Of a stretch of 64,000 nucleotides of DNA, positions 1-8,586 are shown in pieces. Positions within the stretch are counted from its first letter, which is position 1; the number at the start of each line of letters is the position of its first letter. A program made the translations under genes and the position numbers. Source of the DNA: Planctomycetota bacterium (GTDB taxonomy: Bacteria; Planctomycetota; Phycisphaerae; Phycisphaerales; SM1A02); the NCBI GenBank assembly GCA_022574595.1, contig JACZRS010000001.1:434001-498000 (forward strand). The letters run 5' to 3'. The notes below the pieces were generated by a model. It saw only the letters and a list, made by a program, of their open reading frames with translations, had not been told where the DNA came from and searched no databases.

Positions 1-2
1 AG

Positions 3-557
3 GGGATGGGATTGTTAGTGATCGGTGGGATTGGAAGCTTTGCTTTGCTGACCGCGCTAAACAACGAACTGGAGGCACGTCGGGGGGATGCCGCAGATAG
101 CTCGGCAACTCTGTCCTACATGATCGCTAGCGGCATCGGACTCCACAACCTGGCGGAGGGGCTGGCCATCGGAGCTGCCTATGCACTGGGCGAGATCACC
201 CTGGGCTCGATGCTGGTGCTGGGCTTCATGTTGCACAACATCACCGAAGGACTAGCGGTCGTGGCACCGCTCGCCAAGTCCGGGGCAGCGCTGCGCCGCT
301 TGGTTTGTCTGGGCGCCATAGCCGGCGGGCCCACCATCATCGGCGCCTGGATCGGCGGTTTCACCTATTCGCCGTTGTGGTCACTTCTGTTTCTGGCAAT
401 TGGGGCTGGGGCGATCTTCCAGGTGGCCTGGCAGATCCTGGCGCAGATGTCGCGACAGCACGAGCAGCGCTCGCCGCTGTTCGATTTCGCTAACTTTGGC
501 GGGTTAATGGCCGGTTTCCTGATAATGTACACAACCGGATTGCTGGTGGCGGTATGA
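3..557 (+). CDS. ZIP-family divalent metal transporter, 5'-truncated by window edge
   Basis: An inner-membrane permease of the ZIP (ZupT/GufA-like) family, which moves zinc, iron or other divalent cations. What is visible is the C-terminal part. The two signature metal-binding helices are present as HNLAEGLAIGAA and HNITEGLAVVAP, matching the HNxxEG motif of ZIP helices 4 and 5. Hydrophobic segments follow (residues about 95-115, 120-145 and 160-182 of the visible part). The frame is open up to the first base of the window, so the ATG at 6 is probably internal and the N-terminal helices lie outside. The stop codon overlaps an in-frame ATG of the downstream cupredoxin gene (ATGA at 554-557), suggesting one transcript devoted to metal handling. 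The metal specificity cannot be read from the sequence. Confidence 0.9.
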   Translation, partial: GMGLLVIGGIGSFALLTALNNELEARRGDAADSSATLSYMIASGIGLHNLAEGLAIGAAYALGEITLGSMLVLGFMLHNITEGLAVVAPLAKSGAALRRLVCLGAIAGGPTIIGAWIGGFTYSPLWSLLFLAIGAGAIFQVAWQILAQMSRQHEQRSPLFDFANFGGLMAGFLIMYTTGLLVAV

Positions 558-586
558 AACATATAGATTCTAGAAAGGATTGGACC

Positions 587-979
587 GTGAAACGGATTGG
601 ATTGCTCATCTCGTTAATGATCGTTGTGGTTAGCGCCACCGGCGTGGTGCTCGCCTCCATGTCCCAAGGTGTGGTGAGTCGCGAGATCACAATGGTTGCC
701 AGGAACATGGTCTTCAGTGTCCAGTCTTCTGAATCGTCGGGCGCGGCAAACCCCACGATCACCGTTAAGCGGGGGCAAAAGGTTACGATTATCTTGCGCA
801 ACGACGACGCAGGCATGCTCCACGACCTGGTCATCGAAGGGTTGGACGTTAGCCTTGAATCAGTATCCTGCGGCGAGGCCACGCGATTGACGTTCACCGC
901 ACCTAGCGAACCGGGCGAGTATGTTTATCTTTGCAGCTTCCATCCCAGAAGAATGCGCGGCGTGTTCATCGTCGAATGA
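587..979 (+). CDS. Membrane-anchored cupredoxin-domain protein
   Basis: A small blue-copper-type protein of about 130 residues. It has an N-terminal signal or anchor helix (KRIGLLISLMIVVVSATGVVLA) and a beta-sandwich domain. The ligand set of a type 1 copper site is visible: His in MLHDLVIEG, then CSFHPRRM, which supplies Cys, His and Met near the C-terminus. It therefore probably binds copper outside the cytoplasmic membrane and carries electrons or buffers copper. I prefer the GTG at 587 because AGAAAGGA lies just upstream (571-578). The in-frame ATG at 554, which overlaps the ZIP stop codon, would add 11 residues without helping the signal peptide. The tight linkage to a ZIP transporter suggests co-expression. 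It could also be a domain relative of cytochrome oxidase subunit II, but no CuA CxxxC pattern is present. Confidence 0.85.
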   Translation: MKRIGLLISLMIVVVSATGVVLASMSQGVVSREITMVARNMVFSVQSSESSGAANPTITVKRGQKVTIILRNDDAGMLHDLVIEGLDVSLESVSCGEATRLTFTAPSEPGEYVYLCSFHPRRMRGVFIVE

Positions 980-1339
980 ACGAGGCATCACTCGCACTCA
1001 TTCTTTTAGCTGCTTGGAAATATCCATGTCGCGGATCAATCGCTAGCTCAGCAATACGATTATGACTGAAGAACTCACTTCAAATGAAGGTTGGCGATAG
1101 CCACTTCATGCCGCTTGCGATAGCGTTTGGCGTAGCTTAAAGCGGATAATGTCCTTCAGATAGCTAGAACGCCATTATATTACATTCAGAACCATGCATT
1201 TGCAGAATAACCTTGGTGTAATAAGGCTGGCGCGTTAGTATGGCGGCGGTTGCTCGGGTGACACTTGGCTCCGGGGGCGGCCATAAACTTGTTGCAGGCG
1301 CTACCACTGTGCGGCCTTTTCCTTTAAGGAGGTTAAGCG
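980..1339. other. 360-base intergenic region
   Basis: No reading frame, RNA gene or clear terminator was recognised between the cupredoxin and beta-helix genes. The only clear signal is at the right end: a strong Shine-Dalgarno sequence TAAGGAGGT (1325-1333), which is the ribosome binding site of the beta-helix gene. The promoter of that gene probably lies here, but no convincing -35/-10 pair was found. Confidence 0.5.
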
Positions 1340-2764
1340 ATGTGGTTCAAATCGAGTTTCACAATCCCAGCGGTCGCTGCGATTAGTTTCTGCCTCATTG
1401 GCGGGACAGCCCCAGCCGCGGCCGACATACTACACGTCCCGGGTGACTACCCGACAATTCAGGAGGCCATCGACACCGCAGTTGATGGTGACGAGGTGGA
1501 GGTCCATCCGGGCACCTATAACGAGACCATCAACTTCCTCGGCAAGGCCATCAGGGTGTACAGCACTGACGGCCCTGACGTGACGATCATCGACGCTCAA
1601 CAAACGGGAACGGTGGTAACCTGCTTCAGTGCAGAGGGGCCGGATACAGTCCTCGACGGCTTCACCATCACCGGTGGCATTTCCGGCAACGGCGGAGGGA
1701 TGCGCAACATCAACAGCTCCCCGACGGTGATCAACTGCACGTTCAGCGGGAACTCGGCCGGCGGCGGCGGCGGGATGTACAACGTCGGCGGCAGCAGCCC
1801 AACGGTGAGCGACTGCTCGTTCAGCCAGAACACCGCCGCTGATGGCTGGGGCGGCGGGATGCTCAACACGCACGGCGCCAGCCCCATTGTCACCAACTGC
1901 ACGTTCAGCGGCAACACGGCGAACTTCGGCGGCGGGATGTTCAGCGGTGACTACAAGGGCGGCGCCTTCCCGACGGTGACCAACTGCACGTTCGTCGGGA
2001 ACAGTGCTGACGTCGGCGGCGGCGGGATGTGCAACGACTTCAGCAGCTCGACGGTAACCAACTGCACATTCACCGGCAACACTGCCGGAAGCGTCGGCGG
2101 CGGGATGTACAACTCCTACTACAGCACGACGGTAACCAACTGCACTTTCAGCGGCAACTCAGCCGGCGATGGCGGCGGGATGGCCAACGTCGACGGCAGC
2201 GACGCCACGGTCACCAACTGCATTCTCTGGGGCGACAGCCCGAACGAGTTCTCCGGCAGCGGCACATCTACTGTGGGCTACAGCAATGTCCAAGGCGGAT
2301 TTACCGGCGACGGTAACATCGACGCCGATCCGCTGTTCGTCGATCCCGGAATTGGCGACTATCGCCTCTCATCCGGTTCACCCGCCATCGACGCCGGCAA
2401 TAACTGGGGCGTGCCGATCGACGAGAACGATTACGACGACGATGGCGTTTTGTGTGAACTATTCCCCGTCGATCTGGATGGCAACCCGCGCTTCAATGCA
2501 GACGAATCCGACTTCGATCCCGGCTGCGGCGTACCCGTCGTTGTGGACATGGGCGCGTACGAGTACCAGTTCGATCCGGTTGAGCAAATCACTTTCGCAG
2601 ATATCACAGGTGATGGCGCAGTGAGTACGCTTGATCTACTTTCACTTTTCGCTGATTGGGGGGAGTGCGCAAAGGGATGTTGTCTGGCCGATCTGGATCT
2701 CGATGGGTTTGTCAACACAATCGACCTTCTCTTACTCTTCGCAAATTGGGGAGCGTGTAAATAA
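1340..2764 (+). CDS. Secreted right-handed beta-helix protein with C-terminal dockerin-like domain
   Basis: A 474-residue exported protein. Residues about 1-29 form a signal peptide ending near APAAADI. The next segment (VPGDYPTIQEAIDTAVDGDEV) is the usual entry of pectate-lyase-like or copper-binding NosD-like beta-helices. Residues about 110-300 contain seven or eight turns of a repeat of the form TVTNCTFSGNTA..GGGM, characteristic of parallel beta-helix and chlamydial Pmp-like passengers. A short beta domain follows (LDGNPRFN..., typical of choice-of-anchor architectures). The C-terminus (about 415-474) has two Ca-binding loops, DITGDGAVSTLDLL and DLDLDGFVNTIDLL, each followed by F..WG, as in type I dockerins. 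Start chosen because AAGGAGG sits eight bases upstream. It probably acts at the cell surface or outside the cell. No catalytic residues were identified, so an enzyme activity cannot be claimed. Confidence 0.88.
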   Translation: MWFKSSFTIPAVAAISFCLIGGTAPAAADILHVPGDYPTIQEAIDTAVDGDEVEVHPGTYNETINFLGKAIRVYSTDGPDVTIIDAQQTGTVVTCFSAEGPDTVLDGFTITGGISGNGGGMRNINSSPTVINCTFSGNSAGGGGGMYNVGGSSPTVSDCSFSQNTAADGWGGGMLNTHGASPIVTNCTFSGNTANFGGGMFSGDYKGGAFPTVTNCTFVGNSADVGGGGMCNDFSSSTVTNCTFTGNTAGSVGGGMYNSYYSTTVTNCTFSGNSAGDGGGMANVDGSDATVTNCILWGDSPNEFSGSGTSTVGYSNVQGGFTGDGNIDADPLFVDPGIGDYRLSSGSPAIDAGNNWGVPIDENDYDDDGVLCELFPVDLDGNPRFNADESDFDPGCGVPVVVDMGAYEYQFDPVEQITFADITGDGAVSTLDLLSLFADWGECAKGCCLADLDLDGFVNTIDLLLLFANWGACK

Positions 2765-3099
2765 ATACCCGACGCTCATGGATAGCAATCCATGGGGTTA
2801 AAGGATGTGTATGTTTAGCCGCGACCCGATAGGGGAGCGTTATCCTACTTTGTTTTTTACGAAGAGCGCGGGGCAAGCCCCGTGGCTAAATGTATTGATA
2901 TTTTGACGTTTTGACGTTTCGACGTTTCGCCGTTTCTTCAAATGCTCCCCTGTCGGGTCGCGGCTAAACGGGTTTTTCTTTTACAGCGATACTTTCTTCA
3001 AGAAACCCAACGGATTGCTATCCGTTGGCGTCGCCTTGATGCCATCAAGTTCTTTAAGCCGATGGTAGCTCTTTATGCAAAGTTATCGGAGAAGCAGCT
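2765..3099. repeat. Intergenic mosaic of dispersed hairpin repeats
   Basis: This 335-base gap is filled with short inverted repeats that recur elsewhere in the window. They include a GGATAGCAATCC element (2771-2798), a GTTTAGCCGCGACCC... arm (2813-2838) and its inverted copy (2944-2969). A GCGGGGCAAGCCCCG hairpin in reverse orientation lies at 2866-2891, a short tandem GACGTTTC repeat at 2905-2937, and a second GGATTGCTATCC element at 3003-3032. Related copies occur near 27.2, 30.2, 31.5, 33.5 and 50.8 kb. No protein-coding gene is supported here. A weak GGAG for the MscS gene lies at 3089-3092. Confidence 0.75.
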
Positions 3100-3924
3100 A
3101 TGCCTGAGTGGCTTAAGGATATTGATACCTCGACAATCCTCGCATACTTAACGCCTGCCATCGGCGCGCTGGTGTTGCTGTTTGTGGGATGGATTGTTGC
3201 AAAGTGGGTTGGATTCCTTGCTGCGCGTGCTATGCGCAAGGCCAGGGTTGAAGAAACTCTTTGCAGGTTTGTGGGTAAGGTACTCAAATCAGCTATTATA
3301 ATTTTCGTCTGCTTTTCGTGCTTATCGCTTTTCGGCATAGAAATCACAGCTTTTGCCGCGGTACTAGCCGCTACTGGCTTTGCCATAGGTATGGCATTTC
3401 AAGGTTCGCTTGGCAATATCGCAGCCGGCATCATGCTGCTGATTTTCCGGCCGTTTAAGGTTGGTGATTCGGTTTCCGTTGCAGGCAATAAAGGTAAAGT
3501 GTATGAAATTGATATTTTTGTTACTACGTTGGATACCCCTGACAACCGACGATTGATTATTCCTAACGGATCTATCTTTGGATCAACAATCGAAAACGTC
3601 TCGTACCATAAAACCCGCCGAGTCACAGTTGAGGTTGGTACGGATTATGCTGCGGACCTTGATGAGACAAGGCAAGTTCTACTTGATGCTGCGAACTCAA
3701 TAGAAAATACTTTAGCTGATCCTGGAGCATCTGTTGTTCTAAGTGAGCTAGGCGGTTCTTCTATTGAATGGTCGGTGCGCGTCTGGGTTAATGCGGAAAA
3801 CTTCTGGTCGGTTAAGGATGCGTTGACTCGAGCTATTAAGATATCACTGGATGAAGCAAAGATAGACATCCCATACCCGCAGATGAATGTGCACTTAAAT
3901 AATCCATCAGAAGTAAGCGCATAA
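3100..3924 (+). CDS. mscS: Small-conductance mechanosensitive channel (MscS family)
   Basis: A 274-residue inner-membrane channel that opens on membrane tension and releases solutes during osmotic downshock. There are three transmembrane segments (about residues 17-38, 58-80 and 83-112). The third is the Gly/Ala-rich pore helix (AAVLAATGFAIGMAFQGSL followed by GNIAAG). Immediately after comes the MscS signature FRPFKVGDSV, then the beta domain with IPNGSIFGSTIENVS and a C-terminal alpha/beta cage. Length and order match the short E. coli-type MscS. The gene stands alone: upstream is a repeat-filled gap, and downstream a hairpin terminator is shared with the convergent gene. Confidence 0.95.
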   Translation: MPEWLKDIDTSTILAYLTPAIGALVLLFVGWIVAKWVGFLAARAMRKARVEETLCRFVGKVLKSAIIIFVCFSCLSLFGIEITAFAAVLAATGFAIGMAFQGSLGNIAAGIMLLIFRPFKVGDSVSVAGNKGKVYEIDIFVTTLDTPDNRRLIIPNGSIFGSTIENVSYHKTRRVTVEVGTDYAADLDETRQVLLDAANSIENTLADPGASVVLSELGGSSIEWSVRVWVNAENFWSVKDALTRAIKISLDEAKIDIPYPQMNVHLNNPSEVSA

Positions 3925-3953
3925 AAAAGCCCACAGCATTTGCTGCGGGCTTT
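3924..3953. terminator. Bidirectional intrinsic terminator between convergent genes
   Basis: AGCCCACAGC, a short loop, then GCTGCGGGCT form a stem with one mismatch, preceded by six A and followed by TTT. Read on the minus strand it is a GC-rich hairpin followed by TTTTTT, ideal for ending the minus-strand coiled-coil gene. On the plus strand it can end mscS, whose stop codon is immediately upstream. Confidence 0.8.
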
Positions 3954-3986
3954 GGTGGGTGAGTTTATATCTTTGGAGACTGAAAC

Positions 3987-4928
3987 TTACTCGATGATGC
4001 GTGGCTGATCTAACCAGGCAATCGTGTCTGTTTCATCGAAGGAAGCTTCTGCATCTTCAACTTCCAGTTTATCCAAGTAGTTTGATGTAGGGTCAATTGT
4101 GATGCTATTTGCATCTAACTGCTGGGCAGCTTTCTTAGCGTAGTCCCAGCGGATACCGCTATTGCGAAGGGTTTCCAGTTGTGCTTGTTGCACGGTTCGC
4201 AGTTGGGCAAGCTTGCTTGTAAGCTGCTTAAGATTTCCAATCTTTCCCCAACTGTCATAGTCGCTGAGTGTAGCCTGGAGTTCTTTGGTCATTTCGATGA
4301 GTCGTTCGTTACGTTCGATTGCATCGATCTGACGATCAAGCTGCCACATCTGATCCTGGAAAGATGTGTAATCACTTTCGAGTTGGGTAAGGATCTCGAC
4401 GAGTCGACCTTTTTGTTCGATAAGAATGCTCGTCTGCTGCTGATCACTTGCGAGGCGATCCTGGTAGCTGACGCGAACACTGTTGATTCGATTACCTTCG
4501 CAGTAAGCTTGATCGACATCAAATCGTATGCCTTTGAACCTGAGATAGGTTTCGAGGTGTGGAGTTGAGTTGCTTACGTTACGAGCTTTAACTACCAAAG
4601 ATTTTAGTGCGACCAGATCTTCTGTTGTCATAGCAACGACGCGGGCGGATACTTCTGAATCACGTTCAAATTCAGCAAGTTCGTGATTTACTTCAGCGAG
4701 TTCGCCTCGGACTGTTGCGATTCGATCTGGATATTCATCAGCCATAACTTGCAGTTGATGCCTTAGTGCAGCCGGCTCATCCGTGACCTGGTCGATTACT
4801 GTTTGTGCTTTAACGCGGATTTGATGGAGTCCCGCAGCAACTTTGTGCGGTCCGATCAGCAATGTCAGGCCACCAAGTGCCAGTCCACTGATCAGGCCCA
4901 CTCTCAAGATCGTTCGTGTAATGTTCAT
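3987..4928 (-). CDS. Hypothetical envelope protein with N-terminal signal anchor and long coiled coils
   Basis: I do not recognise a named family. The 313-residue product starts with a hydrophobic segment (about residues 9-30, LRVGLISGLALGGLTLLIGP) that could be a signal peptide or anchor. Two long alpha-helical stretches rich in heptad patterns follow (about 35-110 and 160-265, for example QLESDYTSFQDQMWQLDRQ and LQATLSDYDSWGKIGNLKQ). The tail is acidic. The start is supported by AAAGGA seven to ten bases upstream. It is transcribed away from the ECF sigma/kinase pair across a 362-base divergent gap and ends at a strong terminator. A structural or sensory role at the inner membrane is possible. 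Function is unknown. Confidence 0.75.
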   Translation of the reverse strand: MNITRTILRVGLISGLALGGLTLLIGPHKVAAGLHQIRVKAQTVIDQVTDEPAALRHQLQVMADEYPDRIATVRGELAEVNHELAEFERDSEVSARVVAMTTEDLVALKSLVVKARNVSNSTPHLETYLRFKGIRFDVDQAYCEGNRINSVRVSYQDRLASDQQQTSILIEQKGRLVEILTQLESDYTSFQDQMWQLDRQIDAIERNERLIEMTKELQATLSDYDSWGKIGNLKQLTSKLAQLRTVQQAQLETLRNSGIRWDYAKKAAQQLDANSITIDPTSNYLDKLEVEDAEASFDETDTIAWLDQPRIIE

Positions 4929-5290
4929 TTGTTGGATCCTTTCAGCTTTATGCCTGACTGATTAGTCTTTTAATTCTGGGGAAAACCACTTGGTCTCCGC
5001 AAACTGATTGGGAGTCTGCTGCGGCTTCTTTCATCTAGAGGCATACCTTTTTGTCTATATTTGTTGTTTCATGTCAGAAAAATGCTTTTCTTGGCTCCTA
5101 TGGCAGGCCAAAAGGGTCAAAATAGGTCCGAAAACCCCCTAAATTAGGTTGTTATGCGTTAATGTCCCCAAACCGCATGTAATTGACATCTACCGGGGCT
5201 ACTGGGCACGTACACTAATAGGCAGAGAGTTACACGGCTGAGCCCAAGCTTTATGAAACAAATGCTGCCGCTCGCCCAACAACGGAAGTA
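4929..5290. promoter_or_regulatory. Divergent promoter region between coiled-coil gene and sigma factor
   Basis: This 362-base gap separates divergently transcribed genes, so it must hold at least two promoters. A TTGACA (5183-5188) is present, but no good -10 element lies at normal spacing, so I do not assign an exact promoter. The run AAATAGGTCCGAAAACCCCC (5120-5139) is notable but unexplained. No small gene was seen. Confidence 0.4.
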
Positions 5291-6025
5291 GTGATGAATA
5301 CGCTGACCACATCTTTTGTGAAGCGGCTTCGTGACCGAGACGAAGCAGCTTGGTTTGAGCTATGGGAGGTCTTTGGACCGGTCCTACGCGCTCAACTAAC
5401 CAAGTGGGGGCGTGGGCAGATCGGCGTAGAAACTGTACGAGACCTTACGCAAGAAACCCTGGCTGCTCTTTCTGACTCAATTCATAGATTTGACCCTTCG
5501 CGCGGAGCAAGATTCAGCACCTGGCTTTTAGCAATTGCAAAGCATGCGTTAGGTGATGAAATTGACCGCAGGATGGCCCTCAAGAGGGGTGGAGGACGTA
5601 AACCGACCGAGTTTGATGAGCGGTTTATGAGCAATTCTAATGCAATACAAGCGGATGAAGCTTATGAACAAAGCGTTTTTCGCGCCAAGGTTTACTCAGC
5701 AATTCGCAAGACCGAGGTAGAAGCGGATTTTCTCCCGTTTCAGGTTTATCGAATGCGCGTGTTTGATACTACCCCCGGAAAGGTGGTAGCTGAACAGCTA
5801 GGGGTTAGTGAGCCGACCGTGAGCAGGTATTTACAGCGAATACGCGATTTATTAAGGCGACGCCTCTCAGAGGTGATTGCCACATACAGCTTTACTTCAG
5901 ATGAAGAACAAGAGGCCAGGTTGGCGGGACTGAATGATGATGATGCCATGTTTGATGAAGCCTTGTGTGACATTTATCACAAGCAATCCCAATTAGTCTT
6001 ACAGGACGGGATAGCGGCATCATGA
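5291..6025 (+). CDS. ECF-type RNA polymerase sigma factor
   Basis: A 244-residue (243 if the ATG at 5294 is used) sigma-70 family factor. Region 2 is recognisable at about residues 10-95 (DEAAWFELWEVF, RDLTQETLAALSDSI, GARFSTWLLAIAKHALGDEI). Region 4 is at about 140-200, with a helix-turn-helix (VAEQLGVSEPTVSRYLQRI). The region between is short, as in extracytoplasmic-function sigma factors. The C-terminal 40 residues are an acidic extension beyond region 4 and may be regulatory. The gene lies 59 bases upstream of a membrane Ser/Thr kinase, an association recurrent in planctomycetes, where phosphorylation may control the sigma factor. That link is inferred from neighbourhood. GGAAG precedes the start. 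No anti-sigma factor gene is adjacent. Confidence 0.88.
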   Translation: MMNTLTTSFVKRLRDRDEAAWFELWEVFGPVLRAQLTKWGRGQIGVETVRDLTQETLAALSDSIHRFDPSRGARFSTWLLAIAKHALGDEIDRRMALKRGGGRKPTEFDERFMSNSNAIQADEAYEQSVFRAKVYSAIRKTEVEADFLPFQVYRMRVFDTTPGKVVAEQLGVSEPTVSRYLQRIRDLLRRRLSEVIATYSFTSDEEQEARLAGLNDDDAMFDEALCDIYHKQSQLVLQDGIAAS

Positions 6026-6084
6026 ATGCCTTGGAATTTTTTAACCCTCACTTATGCTGCACTGGATAGCAGGTAGGGAGAACT

Positions 6085-8481
6085 ATGATGATTGGCGGAT
6101 CAATTGCCGGATTAATTTTAATGCTGCTTGGCTTGGTTGCGGCTGGGCTTATCATTGCCTTCGTGCTTGTACCGCTGCTAAAAGGCATCGGCTGGATTAT
6201 TGGAGGAATATTCAAAGGTATTGGCTGGACTATCAGCCACATATATTCATTTATAGCAGGCATGCTCACGGATTCCGTGCGTTTCGTAGGCGCGCTTATC
6301 GCGATGGTGGTTTTGATGCCCCTATTGCTACTAAACATCGTAATAGGGCGATGGTCAGCAGCGGGTCACTTTGGGAAATCTATTAAACGAGAATGTAACG
6401 TTGCAGCAAACTGCATATATAGAGTTGGTTTGCAGCGGCCACTTCGACTTGTCTTTCTAAGCGGTCTCCTTGAAGGCGTCGAGCAACGCGTCAACGAAGC
6501 AATGATCGCAGCTCCCACATCAGACAAACCCAGTAAACGAACTGGCGTGTTCGAGGGATACACGATCGTCGGTTCGCTGCCAGGTGGTGGATCAGGAGCC
6601 AAGCTTTATATAGCTGAACCAAATCAAGCTAAAAAAACCCGTAACCCGCAAATTCCCGATCGAGTGGTGATCAAAACCTTTGCGCTGGCGGATGGATCAT
6701 CGTTGCCGCAAATAGTCCGTGAATCGCGCGCCCTAGAAGCAGCGAAACAATTAGGGCTTGTGCTTGAACATGACATGGATGAGCATCGATTCTATTACAT
6801 CATGCCTTTCCATGATGGCGATCATCTAGCAGTAGTTACAAGACAACTTCACGGTAAGACCGATGGCAAAGGCCTGAAGGATCGACAGTTCAGTGAAGTT
6901 CTGAGCTATGTAGAGAATTTGCTGCATACACTTTCTGCGTACCACCGCGGTGGATTATGGCATAAGGATATTAAGCCGGAGAACATCATCATTCACGATG
7001 GTGTTGCACATGTTGTTGATTTTGGTCTGGTAACACCGCTTCGATCTGCAATGACACTTACCACCCACGGGACAGAGTATTTCCGCGATCCGGAAATGGT
7101 GCGCATGGCTCTAAAAGGCGTAAAGGTTCACCAGGTTGATGGCGCCAAGTTCGATATCTATGCAGTTGGTGCGGTACTTTACTTTGTATTGGAAAACACA
7201 TTCCCCGCGCATGGCGGATTAAGCGCATTCCAGAAACGAAGCCCCGAAGCAATGCGCTGGGTTGTTCGCAGGGCCATGGCTGACTATAACAAGCGCTACG
7301 AGAATGTGGGTCAGATGTTGGCGGACATTCACTTTATCGCCAGCGCCAGTCATCCTTTTGCGGTTAAGCCTGCACAACTCCCGTCAATGAGAGGTGAAGA
7401 TTTAGATGCACAGGACTTCATAGCTGGTGCTGCTCAGGCAGAATATGTTGCTGCATCAGTGGGTTCACCGAGACCGCCACATGATGATAAAGAAGAGCCG
7501 GTTCAAGGTTGGGGTGTTTCTATTGACAAGCACGGTGTAAAAGTTGGAAAATTTGCGCATCCTGCAGAGCCAGCTGAAGCTGCTTCACCAGCACCCGCTG
7601 CTCCAGTTGCTCCAGCATTTACGGCAATGCGCACGGGTCGTCCCAAACTTAACGTGTTTAATTGGTGGACAGGCGCGTATAAGGTTCAAGAAGATGTAGC
7701 ACCAGTAGGTGCGCAAACTCCAGATGAACGTCCAACTTCTTTTCACGATGAAGTAAAAGCGTTCAGAGAGCAAGCAACAGCATTTCGTGCTGATACGCAA
7801 GCGCTGCGCGATCAGGTTCGTAATAGAACCATGGCTCCAAGAAAAGCTGCGCGCGAGCAGATCAAAGCTGCGCGAGCCCGGGCTAAGGAAATTCGTCGCA
7901 GAGTTTCGGGCCATCGCTATCAGGCCCGTAATAAGGATAGAAACGCTACACCAGTGGTCGGCCTTGTATTACTATTTGTAATTGTTGGCGGCGCTGCAGT
8001 TGCTTTGTTGGCTCCAGCTGGTAATAGGGGTCGGACGATCAGCATTCATGCGACATCTTCAAGACTAGGATGGGATCTACTATCTTCTCAGCAGCTTGAA
8101 GCAATTCCCGATGCATCAATTTCCATAGATGGACATGTACTACTGGTGGTAAATGATCATCCAGCTAAGACTAATCCAGTTGTGAAAAAGCGAATTGGAA
8201 AAATCATTGCTGCACATAAGTTGGCCGGCTGGGAAGTTCTAATTGATAATGAAGATGCGGAAGTTGATGTTCGACAATACCTCCCTGCAGGTGAGATCCA
8301 ACTAAATGATGAACTGCATGCTCTATTAAGAACTACCATGCTTAGCCACAAACTGGCAGGCGTGATAAGAATTACAGCTTCGTCAGGCGATGAGGCTCTA
8401 CAAGATCGCATTAACTGGGACACAATTCCTGCGTTTGATTTCAAAAAAGCTGTTCTTGAATATGAAGAGCATCGCAACTAA
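6085..8481 (+). CDS. Membrane-bound Ser/Thr protein kinase (Hanks type)
   Basis: A 798-residue kinase. The N-terminus has two or three hydrophobic segments (about residues 4-35 and 65-90). The kinase domain spans about 150-440: a glycine-rich loop (GSLPGGGSGAKLYIAE), ATP-anchoring Lys197 in VVIKTF, a catalytic loop at 293-300 (HKDIKPEN) and DFG at 312-314. The activation segment contains TEYFRDPEM. All residues needed for catalysis appear present. An Ala/Pro-rich linker (about 490-530) and a basic coiled coil (about 555-620) follow. A further transmembrane helix (about 625-648, VVGLVLLFVIVGGAAVALLA) and a C-terminal domain of 150 residues without recognised family complete it; on topology that domain may be the extracytoplasmic sensor. 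AGGTAGGGAG precedes the ATG. Probably co-transcribed with the ECF sigma gene. Confidence 0.9.
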   Translation: MMIGGSIAGLILMLLGLVAAGLIIAFVLVPLLKGIGWIIGGIFKGIGWTISHIYSFIAGMLTDSVRFVGALIAMVVLMPLLLLNIVIGRWSAAGHFGKSIKRECNVAANCIYRVGLQRPLRLVFLSGLLEGVEQRVNEAMIAAPTSDKPSKRTGVFEGYTIVGSLPGGGSGAKLYIAEPNQAKKTRNPQIPDRVVIKTFALADGSSLPQIVRESRALEAAKQLGLVLEHDMDEHRFYYIMPFHDGDHLAVVTRQLHGKTDGKGLKDRQFSEVLSYVENLLHTLSAYHRGGLWHKDIKPENIIIHDGVAHVVDFGLVTPLRSAMTLTTHGTEYFRDPEMVRMALKGVKVHQVDGAKFDIYAVGAVLYFVLENTFPAHGGLSAFQKRSPEAMRWVVRRAMADYNKRYENVGQMLADIHFIASASHPFAVKPAQLPSMRGEDLDAQDFIAGAAQAEYVAASVGSPRPPHDDKEEPVQGWGVSIDKHGVKVGKFAHPAEPAEAASPAPAAPVAPAFTAMRTGRPKLNVFNWWTGAYKVQEDVAPVGAQTPDERPTSFHDEVKAFREQATAFRADTQALRDQVRNRTMAPRKAAREQIKAARARAKEIRRRVSGHRYQARNKDRNATPVVGLVLLFVIVGGAAVALLAPAGNRGRTISIHATSSRLGWDLLSSQQLEAIPDASISIDGHVLLVVNDHPAKTNPVVKKRIGKIIAAHKLAGWEVLIDNEDAEVDVRQYLPAGEIQLNDELHALLRTTMLSHKLAGVIRITASSGDEALQDRINWDTIPAFDFKKAVLEYEEHRN

Positions 8482-8518
8482 TTAACTAGTTACATCACGG
8501 CTACTAGCCGTTAATAAT

Positions 8519-8550
8519 AAAAACCCACCGATCTTAACCGGTGGGTTTGC
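8519..8550. terminator. Intrinsic terminator between convergent genes
   Basis: AAACCCACCG, loop ATCTTAAC, then CGGTGGGTTT form a perfect ten-base-pair stem. A-rich sequence lies on the left and T-rich sequence on the right, so it can end both the kinase transcript and the convergent minus-strand gene at 8587. Confidence 0.85.
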
Positions 8551-8586
8551 TTATTATAGATTAAGAAAATTTGCCTTGTCAAGCGA

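Noticed and set aside
2942-3151. Plus-strand 69-codon frame before mscS
   Set aside because: It is built from hairpin repeats and runs into mscS in another frame. No homology was recognised.
5183-5216. TTGACA followed by TACACT as a promoter of the sigma-factor gene
   Set aside because: The spacing is 22 bases, outside the normal 16-18, so no promoter was assigned.
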